Shown: piece by piece, positions 1 through 7,041 of the stretch
Numbering within the stretch: the first letter of the stretch is position 1
How the letters are laid out: each line of letters begins with the position of its first letter
Assembly: GCF_019884725.1 (NCBI RefSeq)
Contig: NZ_CP082322.1
Span: forward strand, 1,984,001 to 2,048,000
Length of the DNA: 64,000 nucleotides
Direction: 5' to 3'
Source: Leucobacter tenebrionis
GTDB taxonomy: Bacteria > Actinomycetota > Actinomycetes > Actinomycetales > Microbacteriaceae
Notes under the pieces: model-generated
Seen by the model: only the letters and a program-made list of their open reading frames with translations
Told to the model about the DNA's origin: nothing
Databases searched by the model: none
Made by a program: the position numbers and the translations under genes

Positions 1-982
1 CGACGGCCTCGAGCACTCGATCGGCGTCGGGGAGGTAGAGGCCCTCGAGTCGCGCGGGCGGGAAGGGCACGTCGTAGCCCGAGACCCGCAGCACCGGCGC
101 CTGCAGCGAGTAGAAGGCGTGCTCGGCGACGTGCGCCGCGATCTCGCTGCCCACGCTCGCCCCGCCCTGGGCCTCCTGCGCGACGACCAGTCGGCCGGTC
201 TTGCGCACCGACTCGAGCAGCGGCTCGTAGTCGATAGGAGAAAGGCTGCGCAGGTCGACCACCTCGAGGCTGGTGCCCTCGGCCTGCGCGACCTCGGCCG
301 CCTGCAGCAGGGTCGTGACCATCGCGCCGTGGCCGACGACGGTGCAGTCGGTGCCCGAGCGGGCCACGCGGGTGCGGTGCAGCTCGGCGGAGGGGGCTGC
401 CGGATCGACCTCGCCCTTCTGCCAGTACTTCGCCTTGGGTTCGAAGAAGAGCACCGGATCGGACGATTGGATCGCCTGCTGGATCATCCAGTACGCGTCG
501 TTGGGAGTGGAGGGCGCGACGACGCGTAGGCCCGGCGTGTGAGCGAAGTAGGCCTCGGGGCTCTCCTGGTGGTGCTCGACTGCGCCGATATGCCCGCCGT
601 AGGGTACGCGGATCACGACCGGCATCGAGACGGTGCCGTCGTGCCGATTGGTGAATTTCGCGAGCTGGGTGACGATCTGGTTGAAGGCCGGGAAGATGAA
701 GCCGTCGAACTGGATCTCGATGACGGGGCGGTACCCGCGCATGGCGAGACCGATCGCGCTGCCCACGATGCCGGCCTCGGCGAGCGGGGTGTCAAGCACG
801 CGCGCCGACCCGAACTCGGCCTGCAGCCTGTCGGTGACGCGGAACACGCCGCCGAGCGGGCCGATGTCCTCGCCCATCAGCAGCACGCGGTCATCGGCCG
901 CCATCGCCGCACGCAGGCCCTCGTTGATGGCGCGGGCGAACGGCAGTGTGGTGCGCTCGGTGAGCGTGGGGACGCCGCTCAT
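1..982 (-). CDS. 2-oxoacid dehydrogenase E1 component, beta subunit (partial, 3' end outside window)
   Basis: This is the beta subunit of the thiamine-diphosphate-dependent E1 enzyme of a pyruvate or branched-chain 2-oxoacid dehydrogenase complex. About 327 residues are visible, close to the usual family length, so only a few C-terminal residues should lie beyond position 1. The N-terminal half carries the family stretch LLMGEDIGPLGGVFRVTD, followed by IEIQFDGF and the HHQESPEAYF segment. The ATG (982-980) overlaps the TGA of the E1-alpha gene by four bases (ATGA), so the two subunits are translationally coupled. The E2 lipoyl acyltransferase would be expected further left. Sequence alone does not decide between pyruvate and branched-chain substrate. 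Confidence 0.93.
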   Translation of the reverse strand, partial: MSGVPTLTERTTLPFARAINEGLRAAMAADDRVLLMGEDIGPLGGVFRVTDRLQAEFGSARVLDTPLAEAGIVGSAIGLAMRGYRPVIEIQFDGFIFPAFNQIVTQLAKFTNRHDGTVSMPVVIRVPYGGHIGAVEHHQESPEAYFAHTPGLRVVAPSTPNDAYWMIQQAIQSSDPVLFFEPKAKYWQKGEVDPAAPSAELHRTRVARSGTDCTVVGHGAMVTTLLQAAEVAQAEGTSLEVVDLRSLSPIDYEPLLESVRKTGRLVVAQEAQGGASVGSEIAAHVAEHAFYSLQAPVLRVSGYDVPFPPARLEGLYLPDADRVLEAV

Positions 983-2166
983 TCTGCTGCTCCTTCCGAG
1001 AACGAGGACTCGTAGCGTTTGAGCCACTGCCGCTGCTCTTCGATGCGCGGGTGGGGTTCGGAGTAGACGTGGGCGAACATCGAGTCGGCCTCGGGAATCG
1101 GCAGGCGCAGGATCTCGTCGCGGATCCGCTTCGCCTCGCGATCCGCCTCCCCGCGCACCTCCTCGAAGAAGTCGTCTGCGACCCCCTGGGCTCGCAGGTA
1201 CTGCTCCAGGCGCGCGATGGGGTCGCGCTGCTGCCACTGCTCGAGCTCGCCGGCCTCGCGGTAGCGGGTGGGATCGTCGCTCGTGGTGTGCGCGCCGATG
1301 CGGTACGTGAGGGCCTCGATGTAGCCGGGTCCCTGGCCCTCGCGCGCGAGGCGCAGGAAGCGGCGGCCCACGGCGTACGCGGCCAGGGGGTCGTTGCCGT
1401 CGATCTGCACGGCACGCAGGCCGAAGCCGAGCGCACGCCGGTAGAGCGGGGTGCGCGACTGCCGGGTGACGGGCACCGAGATCGCCCACCGGTTGTTCTG
1501 CACCACGAAGACCTCGGGGGTCTGGTAGCTGGCGGCGAAGATCATCGACTCGTTGGCGTCGCCCTGACTGGAGGTGCCGTCGCCGTAGAAGACCATGGTG
1601 GCCTCACCGGTAGCGGTACCGGGTTCGCCCGCGTCGAGCGACGTGTCGGCGCCTCGCATCTTGGCGTCGAGCACCTGGCCGAGCGCGTAGCCGGTGGCGT
1701 GCTGGGTCTGCGCGCCGAGCACGAGCGTGTAGAGATGGAAATTGCCGTTCGCGGGGTCGGTCACGTCCCAGCCGCCGTGGGTGAGACCGCGGAACAGCGC
1801 GGCGACCTTCACCAGCGGCACGCCTCTGATCTGCGCGATCGCGTGCTCGCGGTATGCCGGGAAGATGGTGTCCTGCGGCTCGGCCGCGCGACCGAGACCG
1901 ACCTGGCAGCCCTCCTGCCCCACACTGGGCACCCACAGTGCGAGCTGCCCCTGCCGCTGCAGGTGCGTGCACTCGGTGTCGAAGGCACGGGTCGAGACCA
2001 TGTCGCGGTACCACTGCTTGAAGTCGTCGAGCCCCACGGACGCGAGCTCGTCGGCGAATTCGGCCGCGGAGGCCGAGGGCGCGTAATCGCCCGCCTCGTC
2101 GAGGAAGCGGATCGGCTCGGGATCCGCCCCACCGTGCAGCGGGCCGTAGGTCGTGTGTTCGCTCAT
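979..2166 (-). CDS. 2-oxoacid dehydrogenase E1 component, alpha subunit
   Basis: This 395-residue protein is the alpha subunit that binds thiamine diphosphate and decarboxylates the 2-oxoacid. The cofactor motif is visible as GDG at residues 195-197 followed 27 residues later by NN (224-225). The family stretches WVPSVGQEGCQVG and PAYREHAIA precede it. I start the gene at the ATG giving MSEHTTYGPL; upstream in-frame residues are not protein-like. A -10-like TACACT lies 8 nt before this ATG, so the transcript may be nearly leaderless. It forms a two-gene unit with the beta subunit downstream. Substrate (pyruvate or branched chain) is unresolved. Confidence 0.94.
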   Translation of the reverse strand: MSEHTTYGPLHGGADPEPIRFLDEAGDYAPSASAAEFADELASVGLDDFKQWYRDMVSTRAFDTECTHLQRQGQLALWVPSVGQEGCQVGLGRAAEPQDTIFPAYREHAIAQIRGVPLVKVAALFRGLTHGGWDVTDPANGNFHLYTLVLGAQTQHATGYALGQVLDAKMRGADTSLDAGEPGTATGEATMVFYGDGTSSQGDANESMIFAASYQTPEVFVVQNNRWAISVPVTRQSRTPLYRRALGFGLRAVQIDGNDPLAAYAVGRRFLRLAREGQGPGYIEALTYRIGAHTTSDDPTRYREAGELEQWQQRDPIARLEQYLRAQGVADDFFEEVRGEADREAKRIRDEILRLPIPEADSMFAHVYSEPHPRIEEQRQWLKRYESSFSEGAAE

Positions 2167-2353
2167 CCCGACCCAGTGTAATGAGCGCCCCCGACACTGC
2201 GCGGATATATCGCGGCATGGGGCGGTTCGCGATCCCCGAGGTCCGCCCGCCCTCTCCCTTCCTGTGGTCGAGGTGACGCTTACAGCCCCTGCTCGCGCCG
2301 GCCAAGGGCAAGACGCGTCATCTCGATCGAGGCCGGTCTGCCGCTCAGTCGCC

Positions 2354-3454
2354 TCAGCCGGCCAGGAACCCGCGCACCACGCGCAGCACCTCGTCGAGGC
2401 TCTCCGCCTCGCCGGCCGAGATGCGGACGCCGTGGCCCGCGAACGGGCGCACCAGGGTGCCGGCCTCGGCGAAGGCGGCGGCGAGCGCCTGCGAGTCGCC
2501 AATCCCGCCGCGCTCGCCCCCCTCTGGGATCCACACGAAATTGCCCTGGGCCTCCGGCACGGCAAGCCCCAGCTCGCGCAGGCCCGCGGCGAGCGCGTCT
2601 CGGCGCCGCACGATCTCCGCGATCCGCTCCGCGTGCACCGTGCGGGCCTCGGGCGTCAGCGAGGCAAGGGCCGCGCTCTCGGCGATGCCGGTGACCGAGA
2701 GCGGGATCCCCACACTCGCCGCGGCCGAGAGGATCGCGGGGTGCCCGACGCCGTAGCCGATGCGCAGCGCGGCGAGGCCGTACGCCTTCGAGAAGGTGCG
2801 CAGCACGATGACGTTCGGATGATCCCGCAGCACGTCCTCGCCGCGCACCGCCTCGGGGTCGGTGACGAACTCGCGGTAGGCCTCGTCGAGCACCACGAGG
2901 GTGTCGGAGGGCACGCGCGCCATGAAGCGCTCGAACTCGGCGCGGCGGATCGCGGGGCCGGTCGGGTTGTTGGGCGTGCAGAGCAGGATCACGCGCGTGC
3001 GATCGGTGATCGCCGCCGCCATGGCGTCGAGGTCGTGCTCGGCGCCCGCGGTCAGCGGCACCGCCACGCCGGAGGCGCCGGAGGCGAGACCGAGCGCGGG
3101 ATACGCCTCGAAACTCGGCCACGCGTAGAGGTACTCGTCTCCGCTGCCGGCTGCGGCGTGCACCAGCTGGTAGAGGATCGCCACGGACCCCGCTGCGAGG
3201 TGCACGTGGTCGAGGCTCACCCCGAACTCGCCCGCGAGGCCGGCCCGCAGCTCGGGCATGGCCGCCGCGGCGTACCGGTTCGACTCCTCCGAGCGCCGGG
3301 CGATCGCCTCGAGCACGCCGGGCAGGGGCGAGAACGGGTTCTCGTTGCTCGACAGCTTGAACCCCGGCTTCGTGGGCGTCGCCCCTTGCCGATACGCGGG
3401 CGTGGCGAGCACGTCTGCACGGATGCGAACGGGAGGCGCGGCGTTTTCGCTCAT
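2354..3454 (-). CDS. hisC: Histidinol-phosphate aminotransferase
   Basis: This 366-residue fold-type-I PLP aminotransferase is expected to convert imidazole-acetol phosphate to histidinol phosphate in histidine synthesis. The substrate-site stretch KLSSNENP (33-40), the PNNPTG loop (161-166), the cofactor Asp/Tyr pair in VLDEAY (188-193) and the PLP-binding lysine K223 in FSKAYG are all present. No other his genes are adjacent, so an aromatic-amino-acid aminotransferase role is possible, as in several solitary actinobacterial HisC-like proteins. The start is the ATG of MSENAAPP; no good ribosome-binding site precedes it, but TAGAAT lies 8 nt upstream. Confidence 0.85.
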   Translation of the reverse strand: MSENAAPPVRIRADVLATPAYRQGATPTKPGFKLSSNENPFSPLPGVLEAIARRSEESNRYAAAAMPELRAGLAGEFGVSLDHVHLAAGSVAILYQLVHAAAGSGDEYLYAWPSFEAYPALGLASGASGVAVPLTAGAEHDLDAMAAAITDRTRVILLCTPNNPTGPAIRRAEFERFMARVPSDTLVVLDEAYREFVTDPEAVRGEDVLRDHPNVIVLRTFSKAYGLAALRIGYGVGHPAILSAAASVGIPLSVTGIAESAALASLTPEARTVHAERIAEIVRRRDALAAGLRELGLAVPEAQGNFVWIPEGGERGGIGDSQALAAAFAEAGTLVRPFAGHGVRISAGEAESLDEVLRVVRGFLAG

Positions 3455-3462
3455 GAAGCGCC

Positions 3463-3468
3463 ATTCTA
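3463..3468 (-). promoter_or_regulatory. -10 hexamer for hisC (TAGAAT)
   Basis: TAGAAT reads on the minus strand 8 nt before the hisC ATG. The spacing would place the transcript start at or just before the start codon, as in leaderless actinobacterial mRNAs. Confidence 0.5.
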
Positions 3469-3512
3469 GTGAGTGCGGCGAAAACGCTCGGCTGATCCGA
3501 CGCTCCGAGTGG

Positions 3513-3518
3513 CAGACT
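3513..3518 (+). promoter_or_regulatory. -10 hexamer for the holin-family gene (CAGACT)
   Basis: CAGACT ends exactly 6 nt before the ATG at 3525, the same geometry as at 4743, 46232, 49429, 50510 and 51816. There is no Shine-Dalgarno sequence, so a leaderless transcript is inferred. Confidence 0.5.
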
Positions 3519-3524
3519 GGATCC

Positions 3525-3956
3525 ATGCGCACCATCGTCCGCGTTCTCGTCAGCGCCTTCGCCCTGTGGCTCACCACGCTCATCGTCGGCGGCAGCGGCG
3601 CCCACGGCGTGTGGATCGAGCCCATCAGCGACGTTCCGGCCGAGCCTGCGGCCGATTACCGCATCGGCTACATCATCACTCTGCTGCTGGTCGCGCTCGT
3701 GTTCGGGCTCGTGAACGGCACGCTCGGCAAGGTAGTGCGCTTCGTATCGATCCCGCTCTACATCATCACGCTCGGCCTATTCGGCTTGATCGTGAACGGA
3801 TTCCTGTTCGCCGTCGTGGCCTGGCTCTCCGATCTCGCGGGCTTCGGGCTTCGTATCGAGACATTCTGGTGGGGCGTGCTCGCGGCCCTGGTCATGTCGA
3901 TCCTGTCGGGACTGATGAACGCGCTGCTCGGCACCGGCAAGAAGAAGGACCGCTGA
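3525..3956 (+). CDS. Phage holin family / four-TM membrane protein
   Basis: This 143-residue protein has four hydrophobic segments (about 4-24, 43-65, 70-100 and 108-130) separated by short loops, and ends in the basic tail GTGKKKDR. The pattern VFGLVNGTLGKVVRF followed by LYIITLGLFGLIVNG matches the four-TM family commonly annotated as a phage-holin-like superfamily IV protein. That name is historical: the genes are found in ordinary bacterial chromosomes and a lytic role is not implied. It is divergent from hisC, 70 bp away. A CAGACT hexamer 6 nt before the ATG suggests a leaderless mRNA. Function unknown. Confidence 0.82.
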   Translation: MRTIVRVLVSAFALWLTTLIVGGSGAHGVWIEPISDVPAEPAADYRIGYIITLLLVALVFGLVNGTLGKVVRFVSIPLYIITLGLFGLIVNGFLFAVVAWLSDLAGFGLRIETFWWGVLAALVMSILSGLMNALLGTGKKKDR

Positions 3957-3986
3957 GCCCGCCGGTCGCTCAGGGTTCAGCACCGA

Positions 3987-4022
3987 TCGCTCAGGACCCG
4001 TCGCTCAGGACCCGTCGCTCAG
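3987..4022. repeat. 14-bp tandem repeat, 2.6 copies
   Basis: The unit TCGCTCAGGACCCG is repeated head to tail at 3987, 4001 and 4015. It overlaps the last codons of the PIN toxin gene and fills most of the short gap to the holin-family gene. Confidence 0.8.
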
Positions 4023-4432
4023 ATGAGCTCGTAGTCCACGCCGATCAGCTCGTAGGTCGCGGCCGCCCGGCGGTCGCGCGAGAGCAGCTTCACACCGTGG
4101 TGCTTCGCGGTGGCGGCGATCTGCGCGTCGTAGACCGCCGCCCCGGATCGCCCTCCCTGCGCCATCGAGCCCAGCATCTCGAGATACTCACCGGGCGGCA
4201 GCTGAACCACCGGCAGATCCAGAGCTTCCAACGCGCCCATGACCGCGCGAGGCGGCACGGCTCGCCCGTCGCGAAGCCCCGACAACCAGGAGAAGGTCTC
4301 CAGTAGAACGTGCGCGGGAAGCACGGTCACGCGCGGTAACTGGACGCGGCAGAACTCGTGAAACTCGTGCGCCTGCGAAAGCGCCGGTATCAGCACACTC
4401 GAATCACACCCAACGGGCTTCGCGCTCGGCAT
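4019..4432 (-). CDS. PIN-domain ribonuclease toxin (VapC family)
   Basis: This 137-residue protein has the four acidic positions of the PIN-domain metal site: D10 (CDSSVLIP), E45 (LLETFSW), D102 (VYDAQIAA) and D120 (SRDRRAA). Family members are site-specific endoribonucleases that inhibit translation and are held inactive by a partner antitoxin. The ATG lies inside the 3' end of the AbrB-type gene, giving a 29-bp overlap in different frames, so the pair is certainly co-transcribed. The final codons run into a 14-bp tandem repeat. The target RNA cannot be predicted. Confidence 0.88.
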   Translation of the reverse strand: MPSAKPVGCDSSVLIPALSQAHEFHEFCRVQLPRVTVLPAHVLLETFSWLSGLRDGRAVPPRAVMGALEALDLPVVQLPPGEYLEMLGSMAQGGRSGAAVYDAQIAATAKHHGVKLLSRDRRAAATYELIGVDYELI

Positions 4433-4679
4433 AGATCTCCTCCCTCGCCTCTCGGAGATCCTGGTCGGTGATCCCGGCGTAGAGCTCGGGATCGCTCGTC
4501 TCGATGACAGGGAAGCCGTCGTCGAGCATGCGCACTCGGGCCTCGACCGGCGCGTAATCGATCTCGATGCGCCCCTCGGCGTAGGTGATGTCGAGCTTCG
4601 CGCCCGGCTGCAGCCCCATCGCCTCGCGGAGCTGCTTCGGGATGACGACCCGCCCTGCCTTGTCGATGGTAGTGATCAT
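4404..4679 (-). CDS. AbrB/MazE-type (SpoVT-AbrB) antitoxin
   Basis: This 91-residue protein opens with a swapped-hairpin AbrB DNA-binding domain (residues 3-45; DKAGRVVIPKQLREAMGL) and continues into an acidic, probably flexible tail rich in Glu and Arg that would wrap the toxin. It is the antitoxin and autorepressor of the overlapping PIN toxin. Combining an AbrB-fold antitoxin with a PIN toxin is a known VapBC arrangement. A TACTAT hexamer 7 nt before the ATG gives a probable leaderless promoter, where the protein could bind to autoregulate. Confidence 0.88.
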   Translation of the reverse strand: MITTIDKAGRVVIPKQLREAMGLQPGAKLDITYAEGRIEIDYAPVEARVRMLDDGFPVIETSDPELYAGITDQDLREAREEIYAEREARWV

Positions 4680-4686
4680 GGCATCG

Positions 4687-4692
4687 ATAGTA
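4687..4692 (-). promoter_or_regulatory. -10 hexamer for the AbrB/PIN operon (TACTAT)
   Basis: TACTAT on the minus strand is followed by a 7-nt spacer and the ATG of the antitoxin. The imperfect palindrome around it (ATGG ... CCAT) could be the autoregulatory operator. Confidence 0.45.
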
Positions 4693-4742
4693 CCATCAGA
4701 AATGGCAGAAGCACTCGGGCGATGGATGTCAGTGGTCTCGGG

Positions 4743-4748
4743 CAGACT
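4743..4748 (+). promoter_or_regulatory. -10 hexamer for the tyrosine phosphatase gene (CAGACT)
   Basis: GGCAGACTGG occurs here and at 3511, in both cases with the hexamer CAGACT ending 6 nt before an ATG. A leaderless transcript is inferred. Confidence 0.5.
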
Positions 4749-4754
4749 GGGCGC

Positions 4755-5246
4755 ATGAACACCGCCGATCCGATCCGCCCCTTCCATGTCAGCTTCGTCT
4801 GCTCCGGCAACATCTGCCGCTCCCCCATGGGCGAGGTGATCTTCCGTGCGATGGCCGAGCAGGCCGGCGTCGCCGAGCGCTTCGTCGTCACGTCTCGCGG
4901 CACGCACGGCTACCACGTCGGCGAGCCCGCCGATCCGCGTACCCTCACCGCCCTCGCCGCGGCCGGCTACGACGGCAGCGCGCACCGCGCAGCGCAGGTC
5001 TCCCCCGCCGACATCGCGGATCACGACCTGCTGATCGCACTCGATCGCGGCCACGAGCGCCGCCTGCGCGAACTCGGTGCCGATCCCGAACGCCTCTCCC
5101 TGCTCACGGTCCACGATCCCGCTCGCCCCGGCGACCCCGACGTCTTCGACCCGTACTACTCCGATCAGCACGCCTTCCATCAGGTGCTCGAGCAGATCGA
5201 GCGCAGTTGCACCGCGCTGCTCGAGCACCTCACCCGCCGGGCCTGA
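4755..5246 (+). CDS. Low-molecular-weight protein-tyrosine phosphatase
   Basis: This 163-residue cytosolic phosphatase carries the P-loop C16-SGNIC-R22-S (CX5R) near its N terminus and the general-acid loop DPY at 132-134 in VFDPYYSD. Both are required for the cysteine-phosphate mechanism of the family. Members dephosphorylate protein tyrosines, or in some bacteria act on arginine phosphate or polysaccharide-export kinases. No kinase partner is adjacent. The start MNTADPIRPF is chosen because it follows a CAGACT hexamer by 6 nt. A 16-bp hairpin follows the gene. Confidence 0.92.
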   Translation: MNTADPIRPFHVSFVCSGNICRSPMGEVIFRAMAEQAGVAERFVVTSRGTHGYHVGEPADPRTLTALAAAGYDGSAHRAAQVSPADIADHDLLIALDRGHERRLRELGADPERLSLLTVHDPARPGDPDVFDPYYSDQHAFHQVLEQIERSCTALLEHLTRRA

Positions 5247-5293
5247 GGCGCCCGGCCTGAGGCGCCCGGCCGAGCACCGATCGGCACTCGAGG

Positions 5294-5332
5294 ATCGTGC
5301 TGCGGTGCCACACCTCGGCACCGCAGCACGAT
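5294..5332 (+). terminator. 16-bp perfect hairpin downstream of the phosphatase gene
   Basis: ATCGTGCTGCGGTGCC (5294-5309) pairs perfectly with 5317-5332 around a 7-nt loop. There is no U-run, so it may be a factor-dependent or weak terminator, or a dispersed palindrome. Two 14-bp direct repeats (GCCTGAGGCGCCCG-like) precede it from about 5240. Confidence 0.5.
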
Positions 5333-5366
5333 GCCGACCGGCCCGCCGGCGGCGAGGCTGGAGGAC

Positions 5367-5612
5367 ATGAACGATTTCATCCTCCACGCGCAGGGACTCA
5401 CCAAGGACTACGGGGCGACACGAGCGCTCGCGGGCGTCTCGCTCGGTTTCGTCGAGGGCACCTCGACCGCGATCATGGGCGCCTCGGGGTCGGGCAAGAC
5501 GACCCTGCTGCACACGCTCGCGGGCATCATCGCGCCCGACGCGGGCGCCGTCGACTACGCCGGCTCCCGGATCACCGCGCTCGGCGACATGGTCGCTTTT
5601 ACAGGTTATTGA
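5367..5612 (+). pseudogene. ABC transporter ATP-binding protein, truncated after Walker A
   Basis: The first 75 or so residues are a clean ABC ATPase of the MacB/LolD type: MNDFILHAQGLTKDYG, then Walker A GASGSGKT at 38-45 and TLLHTLAGIIAPDAG. The gene then runs into AT-rich sequence after about 5590 and stops at 5612 with only 81 codons. The Q-loop, signature motif, Walker B and switch histidine are all missing, so it cannot hydrolyse ATP. The matching permease end reappears at about 6340, showing that the two genes were once adjacent and lost their middle. GAGG 4 nt before the ATG is a fair ribosome-binding site. Confidence 0.85.
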
Positions 5613-6345
5613 GAATGTCGCAGCACCTCTTACGCAGTCTCATTAAATGAAAAGCCGAACTGGAACTAGCATGAAGCAGTGAACCATATTGCAACAAATA
5701 GAGCCTCTAGCGCGCCTGCGACATTGCAAGATTCCATTATTCTGCGATTCCACTCTCACTCTTGGTTCTGCGGAATGAAAAAGCGATAGCGACAAGTGCA
5801 GATAGAGCGAGGACGCCGCTGATGACGTAGATAATTACGCCCTTGTCAGCGGCAGCGTCGCTCGAGGCCCTCAACTCACTAAGCGCGGCAGTTTCAGCTT
5901 CTAACTGCACCTTTGCTTCAGCATGCTTTTCCCGGACATTTTCGTATGCGTCAGCGACCCGGTTAAACTCATCTGCTGCCAGATCCATCTCAGCTTGATA
6001 ATTCTGGTCAATTGACTCACGCGATTGCACCGTTCCGATAAAGAACGACCTGCTTGCCTTATTGTATGAAGCTGATCGCTCTGCTTCTTCACGCTCTTCC
6101 CGCGCAGTCTGGAGCGCAAGAGAGGCATTCGTCTCGTCCTTGGCTAACAACTCAGCTGTGGTTTTGGCTTTATTAACAGCTTGTTCCGCTTTAGTGATCT
6201 CCCCAGCAAGACCTTGAGCAGAAAATATATGCAAAGCGGTAGTCCCTGCGGCAACTAAGAGGAAGACAGCCGCCACGATGCGTAGAGCTAGTGTAAAAAT
6301 TGATCGACTTGGCTCGGGACTATCCATACCTTGAGCATAGTCCCT
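5590..6345. mobile_element. AT-richer replacement segment inside an ABC transporter locus
   Basis: Base composition drops sharply just after GGCGACATGGTC near 5590 and recovers near 6345. The ABC ATPase is cut on the left side and the permease on the right side, so the segment replaced roughly 1.5 kb of host sequence rather than simply inserting. It carries one gene (5737-6327, minus). A perfect 10-bp inverted repeat, AATGTCGCAG (5614-5623) and CTGCGACATT (5716-5725), lies near the left junction. No integrase or transposase is present. The exact borders are approximate. Confidence 0.6.
5737..6327 (-). CDS. Membrane-anchored coiled-coil protein of unknown function
   Basis: I do not recognise this 196-residue protein. 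It has a short polar N terminus, a hydrophobic segment at about 10-34, a long Ala/Glu/Lys-rich helical stretch from about 38 to 155 with heptad-like spacing, a second hydrophobic segment at about 163-184 and a basic tail. The helical part would therefore lie on one side of the membrane between two anchors. Its codon use and GC content differ clearly from all neighbours, which points to horizontal transfer. It is the only gene in the replacement segment and has no obvious partner. Confidence 0.7.
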   Translation of the reverse strand: MDSPEPSRSIFTLALRIVAAVFLLVAAGTTALHIFSAQGLAGEITKAEQAVNKAKTTAELLAKDETNASLALQTAREEREEAERSASYNKASRSFFIGTVQSRESIDQNYQAEMDLAADEFNRVADAYENVREKHAEAKVQLEAETAALSELRASSDAAADKGVIIYVISGVLALSALVAIAFSFRRTKSESGIAE

Positions 6346-6854
6346 GGCGTCAGGTCTCGGGTGTCGCGATGGCGAGCTTCATGGCGGTGTTCGCCGGATC
6401 GGGAATGGCGATGATGGGCTCCGTCGACAACGCCGACCTGGCCCAGCCGAGCATGGATCCCTCGGCCGTCTTCCTCCCCGCCGATATCCGCACCGGCATC
6501 CTCATCACCGTCATCGGCGCGTTCCTCACCGTCGCCTGCTCGGTCGGCGTCGGACAGGCCGCGCACATCCTCGACCGGCGAGACGTGATCCGATCCCTCG
6601 ACATGCTCGGCACGCCCCTCGAGACCCAGGACTCGGCCAGGCACGGCTCGGTGATGCTGCCGCTGCTGCTCGCGGCGCTCGGCTCCGCCGGCGTGGCCGC
6701 GGTCGTCACACTGCCGATCCTCGGCATCGCGATCATCTTCGCCCCGCTCTCGGTCGGGATCGTCTTCGCGTCGATCGCTGCGGGCATCCTGCTCGTGAAG
6801 GCGGGTCTCACGGCGACGCGGCCGCTGCTGCGCTCCGTAGCCGCCGCGGTGTGA
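6340..6854 (+). pseudogene. FtsX-like ABC transporter permease, C-terminal remnant
   Basis: From about 6345 an open frame without a plausible native start encodes about 170 residues with four hydrophobic segments and a loop reading LDRRDVIRSLDMLGTP, typical of the last part of MacB/FtsX-family permeases. It ends normally at 6854. The N-terminal half is lost together with the C-terminal part of the ATPase at 5367. The open frame extends back to an ATG at 6300, but that part lies in the AT-rich replacement segment. A functional product is unlikely. Confidence 0.75.
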
Positions 6855-6904
6855 CTCCGGTCCTCGTCCCTTCGGCGGGTTCGGGAGGCGAGGCGCGTCC
6901 CGTT

Positions 6905-6972
6905 CTTCGGAGCAGGCCGCTCTTTCGGATCGGAACCGGGGATCGGATGCGAAAGAGCGGCCTGCTCCGAAG
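6905..6972. repeat. Perfect 23-bp inverted repeat (long hairpin) upstream of purB
   Basis: The arm at 6905-6927 (begins CTTCGGAGCAGGCCGCTC) is exactly complementary to 6950-6972, with a 22-nt GC-rich spacer that itself contains GATCGG twice. It sits between the permease remnant and purB. It could end transcription from upstream or be a dispersed palindrome of the kind seen elsewhere in the window. Confidence 0.9.
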
Positions 6973-7041
6973 GATGGGCGGTCCGCGCCCCACGTGGAAG
7001 AATGGGAGGCGGCCCGCGATCCGAACCACCGAGAGGCACCC

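Noticed and set aside
5614-5725. Ten-base inverted repeat near the AT-rich segment as IS ends
   Set aside because: The two arms are only about 100 bp apart with no gene between them, so they cannot be the ends of an element carrying the 196-residue protein.
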